Assembly (NCBI GenBank): GCA_964436315.1
Contig: CAYTCZ010000031.1
Coordinates: forward strand, 1 to 34,175
From: CAYTCZ01 sp964436315
GTDB taxonomy: Bacteria; Actinomycetota; Thermoleophilia; Gaiellales; Gaiellaceae
Length of the DNA: 34,175 bases
Direction: 5' to 3'
Under the pieces are notes generated by a model. The model had not been told where the DNA came from. It saw only the letters and a list, made by a program, of their open reading frames with translations, and did no database searches. The position numbers and the translations under genes were made by a program. Below, piece after piece: positions 23,536 through 30,306 of this stretch; within the stretch, counting starts at the first letter, position 1; every line of letters begins with the position of its first letter.

Positions 23536-25232
23536 AGGAGCCTGAAGCAACGACGCAGACGGACGAGCTGGCGGCTGCCGAAGAGAGGTGGCTGACTGAA
23601 CGCCTGCCGCAGGATTACGAGCGCGTTTCGCGCCGCCGCGAGGCGTTCACCACGCTCTCGGGCCTTCCGATCAAGGACGTGTACACGCCCAGGGATGTGG
23701 CCGACATCGACTACCTCGAGGACGTCGGGATGCCAGGCGAGTATCCGTTTACGCGCGGGGTGCGCGCGAGCATGTACCGGGGCCGACCGTGGACGATCCG
23801 TCAGGTCGCCGGTTTCGGGCAGGCAGAGGACACCAACCGCCGCTACAAGTACCTCCTCGAACACGGCGAGACGGGCCTCTCGACGGACTTCGATCTTCCG
23901 ACCCTGCTTGGACACGACTCGGATCACCCGGTCTACTACCGCGAGGTTGGGAAGATCGGCGTCGCGATCGACACGGTCGTCGACACTCACGCGCTGTTCG
24001 CCGACATCCCGCTCGACGAGATCTCGACCTCGCTCACGATGAACGCTGCGGCGGCTCCGATCATGGCGATGTACAAGGTGGTCGCCGATGAGCGCGGTGT
24101 GCCGGGCGACAAGCTCACCGGAACGCTCCAGAACGACATCCTCAAGGAGTACACCGCACAGAACGAGTTCATCTATCCGCCTGAGCAGTCGGTGGACCTG
24201 GTCGTGGACACGATGGAGTGGGGAGCCGAGGTGATGCCCCGCTTCAACCCGGTCAATGTCAGCGGGTATCACATCCGCGAGGCAGGCTCGACCGCAGTCG
24301 AAGAGGTTGCCCTAACGCTGAGTGCCGGCGTGACGTACCTCGAGCGTGCGGTGGCCCGCGGCATCGAGCCTGATGCGGTCGCGCCGCGCGTCTCCTTCTT
24401 CTTCCAGCTCAACAACGACTTCCTCGAAGAAATCGCCAAGCTCCGAGCGGCAAGGAAGCTCTGGGCGCGGCTGACGAGAGACCGACTCGGCTGTCGAGAT
24501 CAACGCTCCTGGCTCATGCGCACGCACATCCAGACCGCCGGAGCCTCGCTCACCGCACAGCAACCACTGAATAACGTGGCGCGAACCGCCATCCAGGCGC
24601 TGGCCGCCGTGCTCGGCGGGACGCAGTCGCTCCACACCAACTCGCTCGACGAAGCGCACGCGATCCCGTCGGAAGAGGCGATCAAGGTCGCTGTTCGCAC
24701 GCAACAGATCATCCTCCACGAGACCGGTGTCGCCGACGTCGTCGATCCGCTCGCGGGCTCGTACTACATCGAGCGCCTGACCGCAGACATCGAGGAACAG
24801 GCGAGCGCGCTCATCGAGCGCATCGACGATCTGGGCGGGCTGATCGAGGCGATCAAGTCTGGCTGGGTCCACCAAGTGATAGCCGACTCTTCCTGGGAGC
24901 AGCAGGTCGCCCTGGAACAGGGCGACCGCGTCATGGTCGGCGTCAATGCGTTCGCGGACGACGAGGATTCGAACGGCTCTCCCGTGGAGCTCTTTCAACT
25001 CGACGAGGGAGTACTCGACCGTCAGCTGGCGAGGCTCTCGGCCGTGAAGGCCGAGCGGGAAGAACGCCGCGCAGGCGACTCGCTGCGTGCAATCGAAACC
25101 GGCGCGCGGGAATCCGGCACCAATCTCATGCCGTCAATCGAAGAGGCGGTACGAGCTCGATGCACCGTCGGAGAGATCTGTGGCGTGCTCCGCGAGGTGT
25201 GGGGCGAGTTCACGCCAATCAGCGTCTATTAG
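23523..25232 (+). CDS. hcmA: B12-dependent acyl-CoA mutase large subunit, 2-hydroxyisobutyryl-CoA mutase type
   Basis: 569 residues from the ATG at 23523, which overlaps meaB by 13 bp; this is the length of a separate substrate subunit lacking the B12 domain. Strong similarity to methylmalonyl/isobutyryl/2-hydroxyisobutyryl-CoA mutases: RGRPWTIRQVAGFG, LSTDFDLPTLLGHDSDHP, LTGTLQNDILKEYTAQNEF, SGYHIREAGSTAVEE. Against Aquincola HcmA numbering (constant offset of 5) Asp122 equals Asp117, the residue that orients the substrate hydroxyl; Gln213 equals Gln208, replacing the Arg of methylmalonyl mutase; and Val95 stands where HcmA has Ile90, isobutyryl mutase Phe and methylmalonyl mutase Tyr. This excludes methylmalonyl-CoA and favours 2-hydroxyisobutyryl/3-hydroxybutyryl-CoA or a bulkier branched relative. 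Confidence 0.88.
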   Translation: MAKVEEPEATTQTDELAAAEERWLTERLPQDYERVSRRREAFTTLSGLPIKDVYTPRDVADIDYLEDVGMPGEYPFTRGVRASMYRGRPWTIRQVAGFGQAEDTNRRYKYLLEHGETGLSTDFDLPTLLGHDSDHPVYYREVGKIGVAIDTVVDTHALFADIPLDEISTSLTMNAAAAPIMAMYKVVADERGVPGDKLTGTLQNDILKEYTAQNEFIYPPEQSVDLVVDTMEWGAEVMPRFNPVNVSGYHIREAGSTAVEEVALTLSAGVTYLERAVARGIEPDAVAPRVSFFFQLNNDFLEEIAKLRAARKLWARLTRDRLGCRDQRSWLMRTHIQTAGASLTAQQPLNNVARTAIQALAAVLGGTQSLHTNSLDEAHAIPSEEAIKVAVRTQQIILHETGVADVVDPLAGSYYIERLTADIEEQASALIERIDDLGGLIEAIKSGWVHQVIADSSWEQQVALEQGDRVMVGVNAFADDEDSNGSPVELFQLDEGVLDRQLARLSAVKAEREERRAGDSLRAIETGARESGTNLMPSIEEAVRARCTVGEICGVLREVWGEFTPISVY

Positions 25233-25250
25233 GTGGTCTAGGAGGAGTCA

Positions 25251-25664
25251 GTGTCACCGGAAATCCCGATCAAGGTCGTCATCGCCAAGCCGGGCCTCGA
25301 CGGGCACGACCGCGGGGCGAAGGTCGTCGCCCGCAGCCTCCGCGATGCCGGAATGGAGGTCGTCTACACCGGCATTTACCAGTCGCCAGAACAGATCGTC
25401 CGCACCGTCGTCCAGGAGGACGCCCAGGTCCTTGGGATCTCGAGCCTCTCGGGTGCACATATGGAATACACGGCCGACGTCATGGAGCTTCTCAACGAGT
25501 CCGGCGTCGGCGAGATTCTGGTCCTCGTCGGCGGGACGATCCCGGACGACGATGCCGAGAAACTTCGCGCCATCGGGGTGGCAGAGGTCTTCGGGCCGGG
25601 AACGCCAACCGGACAGGTCGTCGAGTTCGTCCGTGAGCACGCTCCGGAGCGCACCCTTTCGTGA
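25251..25664 (+). CDS. hcmB: B12-binding small subunit of the acyl-CoA mutase
   Basis: 137 residues, a stand-alone cobalamin-binding domain. The base-off/His-on signature is intact: D-x-H-x-x-G at Asp17, His19, Gly22, S-x-L at 64-66 and GG at 94-95. It starts at GTG 25251 with AGGAGG 7 bases upstream and follows the large subunit by 18 bp. Together they form the heteromeric enzyme (HcmA plus HcmB type). The family also includes the small subunit of isobutyryl-CoA mutase, so the substrate assignment rests on the large subunit. Confidence 0.92.
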   Translation: MSPEIPIKVVIAKPGLDGHDRGAKVVARSLRDAGMEVVYTGIYQSPEQIVRTVVQEDAQVLGISSLSGAHMEYTADVMELLNESGVGEILVLVGGTIPDDDAEKLRAIGVAEVFGPGTPTGQVVEFVREHAPERTLS

Positions 25665-25692
25665 TGATCATGGGAAGGCAGAGCGCGACCGA

Positions 25693-26628
25693 ATGATCCC
25701 GATCCGCCTCAGCAAGCGATCCGCCGTCCCGATCCACAAGCAGATCGTCGATCAAATCCGCTTCATGATCGAAGCCGGTCAGCTCGAGACCGGCGACCGG
25801 CTGCCGAGCAGCCGACTGCTCGCCGCCAATCTCGGCGTCAACCGAAACACCGTCGCGCGGGCGTACGCGCAGCTGCGCGACGAGGGCCTCGTCGAATCGC
25901 GCCGCCGCGGCGGCATGGTCGTCATCGAGTCCACGATTGCTGCCGCGAACGCCGCCGGACGGGAAGCCGCCCGGGATCTGTTGCGTACCGCGACCGAGGA
26001 CTGTCTGCGTTCCGGGCTCTCCGTCGACGAGGTGGCATCTCTCGCCTATCACTACGGCCTCCACACGGAGCACGAGGAGATCAGCGTGAGCTTCGTCGAA
26101 TGCAACGCCGAGCGCGCCGACTACTTCGCGGCGGAACTCTCACGCGGTTTAGGGATCAAGGTGACGCCGCTCGTGCTCGGCGAGTTTGAGCCGGCCGAAG
26201 TCTTCGACGCCGACCTCGCGCTCACGACCTTCTTCCACCTGAGCGAGGTCCGCAGGCTCGCTCGCGGCGAGCGCGCCGAGGTGGTTGCGATCGTCGTGGC
26301 GCCCCACGTCAAGACGCTCGTCCGGCTCGCGCAGATTCCCGAAGACCATCGGATCGGCATCCTCTATTCGACGCAAGAACAAGCCGTCTCGATCCGGGAC
26401 TCGCTCCATCAGATCGGTCTCACGAACGTCGAGGTTCTTTCGAACGGCCCGAACGGGAACGCGACCGACGTCGATGTCGTGATCGTCCCCTCGGAGATGC
26501 CGGAGCTCAGCGCTCAACTCGACCGCGAGGCCCAGATAGTCGAGTTCGGAAACGTCCTCGACGAGGCCTCGCTCCGAATGGTGCGGCAGGTCGTCAATGA
26601 CATCCGCGACCGGAAGGCGCTCGCTTAA
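25693..26628 (+). CDS. GntR-family regulator with long ligand-binding-like C-terminus
   Basis: 311 residues from the ATG at 25693; the open frame upstream is antisense-like noise over the B12 subunit. The N-terminal winged helix is YtrA-like GntR (PIHKQIVDQIRFMIEAGQL, LGVNRNTVARAYAQLRDEGLVESRRRGG, residues 14-75). Unlike YtrA proteins (about 120 residues) it continues for about 230 residues with alternating strands and helices (ISVSFVECNAERADYFAAEL, VVAIVVAPHVKTLVRL, VDVVIVPSEMP), resembling a periplasmic-binding-like sensor. It has neither FCD, UTRA nor aminotransferase signatures. As last gene of the mutase operon it is a likely local regulator. Confidence 0.82.
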   Translation: MIPIRLSKRSAVPIHKQIVDQIRFMIEAGQLETGDRLPSSRLLAANLGVNRNTVARAYAQLRDEGLVESRRRGGMVVIESTIAAANAAGREAARDLLRTATEDCLRSGLSVDEVASLAYHYGLHTEHEEISVSFVECNAERADYFAAELSRGLGIKVTPLVLGEFEPAEVFDADLALTTFFHLSEVRRLARGERAEVVAIVVAPHVKTLVRLAQIPEDHRIGILYSTQEQAVSIRDSLHQIGLTNVEVLSNGPNGNATDVDVVIVPSEMPELSAQLDREAQIVEFGNVLDEASLRMVRQVVNDIRDRKALA

Positions 26629-26630
26629 TT

Positions 26631-26702
26631 GGGTCAGAGCGTGCTGCAACCCATTCGGCCTGGCTTAAGCCCGTGTGCATCCGTCAACGGACGCTCTGAC
26701 CC
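26631..26702. repeat. 72-bp element with perfect 12-bp terminal inverted repeats
   Basis: GGGTCAGAGCGT (26631-26642) and ACGCTCTGACCC (26691-26702) are perfect inverted copies. The interior contains the palindrome GGCTTAAGCC and a small CCGT/ACGG hairpin. It starts 2 bp after the GntR stop codon, so it may act as a terminator, although no T-run follows. The size and ends also fit a REP-like or miniature mobile element. Confidence 0.6.
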
Positions 26703-26771
26703 CTTCTCGCGGCTGAATCGTGATCGGCAACGCGAACTGCTAGATAGCCGGGTCTGGAGGCCGGAGGCGGT

Positions 26772-27170
26772 CTAATCTGATGCCCCGGCGGCCGGGAGCT
26801 TTCCGACCGCTCGGAGGTACGCGAGGAATCCCCCGTACATCGTGATCTCGGTGGCGTTCTCTTCCATGTAGGCGTGATCCCCGAGAGCGGCTGTGACCGA
26901 GCGGCCGTCGAGAAGCTCCACCGGCCCCGGGGTGATGCCCTCGGGCTCGGTTGCGGCGAGTTCTTCCCACCTGTCTTCGGCGATCTCGACGAGCTCGCCT
27001 GACACAGCGACTCCCTCCTCGTGGTCGGGGACGAGCGCCGCGTAGCGGTCGTCCAACGAATAGAGCCGGTACTGCGGGGCAGTCATCGCCGGCTCGATGA
27101 ATTTGAGACCCAGGGGCTCCTGGTCTCCGCAGACCTCTCGAAGCGCACTGCCGAGCACCAGAACGAGCAT
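26772..27170 (-). CDS. Small protein resembling the allophanate hydrolase C-terminal domain
   Basis: 132 residues. The core APQYRLYSLDDRYAALVP ... GVAVSGELVEIAEDRWEELAATEPEGITPGPVELLDGRSVTA has the cadence of the C-terminal domain of allophanate hydrolase (AtzF/DUR1,2; gamma-glutamylcyclotransferase-like fold), here free-standing. The C-terminal TMYGGFLAYLRA matches the usual GGW-x-AY ending of such proteins. I assign it with moderate confidence. It follows the MmgE/PrpD gene by 32 bp on the same strand. In known proteins this domain decarboxylates or helps process a carbamoyl product. Confidence 0.6.
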   Translation of the reverse strand: MLVLVLGSALREVCGDQEPLGLKFIEPAMTAPQYRLYSLDDRYAALVPDHEEGVAVSGELVEIAEDRWEELAATEPEGITPGPVELLDGRSVTAALGDHAYMEENATEITMYGGFLAYLRAVGKLPAAGASD

Positions 27171-27202
27171 GCCGCCGAGTCTAACCGCAGACGCCCCGTC
27201 GG

Positions 27203-28573
27203 TCAGTGCAGGAGCCCGGCCAGAAGACCCACGTGGTCCAGTTCGTCGAGACTGGCAACGGTCGTGCGAATCTCGGTTCGGCGCTCCTCCGAGAGAACAC
27301 CGGCTGCGAGCTCTTCGAACTTCGCCTCGACCTCAGGGCCTCCGAACCGGGGCTGGTCGCGTGGAAACTCGATCGTGCGACTCACTGCCTGCCCGTCAGA
27401 AAGTGCAATCTCGATTGTCTGGATGATTCGGTGATCGTCGAAGAACGCCCGATCGGCGGCCGGATCGTGGACGACTCGGATCCGCTCCAGGAGGCGTCGG
27501 AGCTCCGGATCGGTCAGCTTCTCGTCTGTATACAGGCCCGCCCCGAGCGGCTCACGCAAGATCGTCGTCGCGATCGTGTACTGGAGTGAGAACTGGGCGT
27601 CGACGGCACTCACGGGTGCACCGTCGCCGATCAGGTCGGCCCAGAGGGTGGTGACGGTCAGCTCCTCGACCTCGTCGGCACGGAGATCGTGGTCTTCGAC
27701 CAGTCCCTTCGTCGCCCAGAAGGCCGGATGGTTCGCGCCGATCGACGGATGGAGCTTGAACTCGGTCTCGAGCGAAAGCCACTCTTCGCCGAGTCCGCGA
27801 GTCAGACGGTCGAAGTCACACCGATCCGAGCTCACCATCGACCAGTAGCCCTGTTCCCCATCGAGGATGCCGTGGCCTCCCCCGAAGCCTTTGTGAGCGG
27901 ACATCGCCGCGATCACGCCGGCCATGCACTGCCACCCCCAGCCCTGCTTGACCTCGCGAATCGGTCGCGTCTCGTCAACCGGGCCGAAGTACTTGTAGAC
28001 AGACGGGACGCAGGAGTAAATCCCGGCAATGCCGAGGGCAACGTCCATCGCGACGTCGTCGAGTCCGAGCAGACTCCCCGCGGCAATCACAGAGGCGAAG
28101 GAGTGGTACCCCTCACCCCAGACCTCGGCTCCGCGATCCGGACTCGGTTGGATTGCCAGCGCAATTCGCCCCGCGACCTCGTAGCCGAGCACGATCGCCG
28201 CAAGGTAGTCGCGGCCGGTCGCCCCAATCTCCTCGCCGACTGCGAGCGCCGCCGCGACGGTCGCATAGCCGGGATGGAGCACGAAATGGAGCATGTCCTC
28301 GTAGTCGAGTGCAAAGCCGAGATTGCCGTTCGCGTACGCGGCCGCAGGGACGGAAACCCTCGATCCGTCCCCGATGATCGTGGCTGCTTCCATACCGCCG
28401 CCGAGTTCCTTGGCGAGCTCGACGTGAAGTCGGCCGACGCGAGTTTCAGAACCGCCCAGGCAGCATCCGATGATGTTCAGGTTCGCGAGCTTCGCGAACT
28501 CGACGACGTCGAGCGGCAACTCGTCGAACGTCGTCCGCGCAGCGTACGCCGCCAGGTCGCGCGTGGCACTCAA
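27203..28573 (-). CDS. MmgE/PrpD family protein (2-methylcitrate dehydratase-like)
   Basis: 456 residues from the TTG at 28573, chosen because GAGG lies 8 nt upstream and it avoids overlap with the GMC gene; a TTG at 28609 would add 12 residues. Family segments: FAKLANLNIIGCCLGGS, SVPAAAYANGNLGFALDYEDML (active-site DYED), HPGYATVAAALAVGEEIGATGRDYLAAIVLGYEV, GWGWQCMAGVIAAMSAHKGF and EFKLHPSIGANHPA. Members dehydrate 2-methylcitrate or decarboxylate cis-aconitate, but many act on other hydroxy acids. It is the middle gene of the minus-strand set GMC-PrpD-small protein. Confidence 0.92.
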   Translation of the reverse strand: MSATRDLAAYAARTTFDELPLDVVEFAKLANLNIIGCCLGGSETRVGRLHVELAKELGGGMEAATIIGDGSRVSVPAAAYANGNLGFALDYEDMLHFVLHPGYATVAAALAVGEEIGATGRDYLAAIVLGYEVAGRIALAIQPSPDRGAEVWGEGYHSFASVIAAGSLLGLDDVAMDVALGIAGIYSCVPSVYKYFGPVDETRPIREVKQGWGWQCMAGVIAAMSAHKGFGGGHGILDGEQGYWSMVSSDRCDFDRLTRGLGEEWLSLETEFKLHPSIGANHPAFWATKGLVEDHDLRADEVEELTVTTLWADLIGDGAPVSAVDAQFSLQYTIATTILREPLGAGLYTDEKLTDPELRRLLERIRVVHDPAADRAFFDDHRIIQTIEIALSDGQAVSRTIEFPRDQPRFGGPEVEAKFEELAAGVLSEERRTEIRTTVASLDELDHVGLLAGLLH

Positions 28574-28583
28574 CGTCGACGCC

Positions 28584-30143
28584 TCACGCGCCGGGCCGGC
28601 CCTCCACAACAGCGGCTGCTGCTGCCACCGGGGCTGGGCGTACTCCGCGGATCTGGTCGGCGGCCAACTCCCCGATCATGTAGCAGGTCAGATTGGTGTT
28701 GTTCATGACGTTGTCGGGGAAGATGCTCGAGTCAGCTACCAGGAGACCTTCAAAGCCGTGCACCCGGAACGCTGAGTCGATTACGGTCCGCTCGTCGCCC
28801 GGCGAGCCCATGCGACAGGTACCAACGGGATGCTGTGCCGTGCCGATCCCAGTCTCAACGACCTCGCGTGGATCCTGACCGGCGGTAACTTCCACCGCTC
28901 CGAGCTTCTTGAAGGCGGGCCGTTCCATCGCCTCACGGAAAAACGTCCAGGCAGCTTCGAACCGCTCGAAGTCGGACGCACACGAGTTGTATCGGTGGTC
29001 GATCAGCGGATCCTCGAACGGGTCGTCGCTACGGATTCGGACGATTCCCTGCGCGTCCTGACGATTGAGGCAGATGACAATTCCGCCAAGCCCCTCGATC
29101 TCATCCATCGGGATCGGAAACGCCTGCCAGTCGGGCTCCCCACCAGAACCCAGAGGCGCCCGACAGTTCGTGACAAAGAGCCGCCCGAGTCGCTCGCCGA
29201 AGGATTCCGAGCGAATCACGAATGCGCAATTGCCGTGGTCGAGCAGGTTGTCACCGACCGGGAGATCTGCGATCGGTTTGATGCCGGCGCGTTTCAGGTC
29301 TTCGGTCGGGCCGATACCCGACCGCTGAAGGATCGGAGGCGTCGAGTAGGCGCCGGCCGAGATTACGACGAGCTCTCCCTGGGCGTCGACGATCGAGCCG
29401 TCCGCGGCAATTGTCCGCACGCCGGTAGCGCGGTTTCCGTCGAAGAGCACGCGGTCGACCATGGTGTCGGCGCGGAGGACGAAGTTGGGCCGGTCCCGAG
29501 CAGCGCGAATGTAGGTCACGAGAGTGCCGAGCCGGATGTCGTTCAGCCGGTTCTGCGGCCACGGCCCGACCGCGTTGACGCTCGCGTGCGGGGCGTTCAG
29601 GTCCTCCTCATGCGCCAGACCGAGGTCGACGCAGGCTTCGATGAAGGCGTGGTGGATCGGTTCCCACGTAGGTGGCTTGAAGCGGCGGACCGCGATGGGA
29701 CCCTCGCTTCCGTGAAACGCTTCGTCCCCGAAGTCCAGGTCGTTCTCGAGCCGGATGAAGTGCGGGAGCACGTCTTCCCAGCCCCAGCCCGGATTGCCGA
29801 AACTCTCCCAGCGGTCGTAGTCGAACGGCGCCCCGCGCACGGCAACGCAACCGTTCACCATCGACGAGCCACCAACGAGTTTCCCCCGCGCCAGCCGGAC
29901 GCGATGACCGTTCGGAAGCGTCTCGTTCCAGTAGCCCCAGTCCATCTCTGGAATGCCGGCCGGCAGCCAGTTCTGACCGCCGCTGACGACGAACAACGGC
30001 GTCAGTTCCTCTTCCCACGAGAAGTCAGGCCCGGCCTCGATCAGACAGACCGTCCGATCAGGATCCTCGGTCAGTCGAGAAGCGAGCACACCGCCGCTCG
30101 AGCCCGAGCCGACAACGATCACGTCGAAATGCTCGGAGGCCAT
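28584..30143 (-). CDS. GMC-family FAD-dependent alcohol oxidoreductase (longer paralogue)
   Basis: 519 residues, start ATG at 30143. Motifs: VIVVGSGSSGGVLASRLTED at residues 9-28, LIEAG, GGSSMVNGCVAVRGAPFDYDRW near 90-110, ISAGAYSTPPILQRSGIGPTEDL near 255, and C-terminal HPVGTCRMG plus MNNTNLTCYMIGE with the active-site His and Asn. It is a full-length sister of the gene at 7784; both share SMVNGCVAVRG and NxNLTC. A minus-strand TACACT (30159-30154) sits 10 nt before the ATG and no ribosome site is obvious, suggesting a near-leaderless mRNA. It probably oxidises an alcohol intermediate of the same catabolic network. Confidence 0.93.
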   Translation of the reverse strand: MASEHFDVIVVGSGSSGGVLASRLTEDPDRTVCLIEAGPDFSWEEELTPLFVVSGGQNWLPAGIPEMDWGYWNETLPNGHRVRLARGKLVGGSSMVNGCVAVRGAPFDYDRWESFGNPGWGWEDVLPHFIRLENDLDFGDEAFHGSEGPIAVRRFKPPTWEPIHHAFIEACVDLGLAHEEDLNAPHASVNAVGPWPQNRLNDIRLGTLVTYIRAARDRPNFVLRADTMVDRVLFDGNRATGVRTIAADGSIVDAQGELVVISAGAYSTPPILQRSGIGPTEDLKRAGIKPIADLPVGDNLLDHGNCAFVIRSESFGERLGRLFVTNCRAPLGSGGEPDWQAFPIPMDEIEGLGGIVICLNRQDAQGIVRIRSDDPFEDPLIDHRYNSCASDFERFEAAWTFFREAMERPAFKKLGAVEVTAGQDPREVVETGIGTAQHPVGTCRMGSPGDERTVIDSAFRVHGFEGLLVADSSIFPDNVMNNTNLTCYMIGELAADQIRGVRPAPVAAAAAVVEGRPGA

Positions 30144-30306
30144 ACGGTGTGGGAGTGTAGAGGGCCGGATGTCGCGGAGTGGCGCGCTATTGTGGGTAGT
30201 TCACACGCGGGGACGAGAGTCTTGCATTGCCCGTAGGTGCCGGTTTCCGTAACGCGCGCGATGGCCCGCGCGGCCCAATCGGCCATTGAACTCGAGAGGA
30301 TGAGCA

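Noticed and set aside
26629..26771. CRISPR-like or tRNA structure after the GntR gene
   Set aside because: There is only one inverted-repeat pair, no spaced direct repeats and no cloverleaf or T-loop motif.
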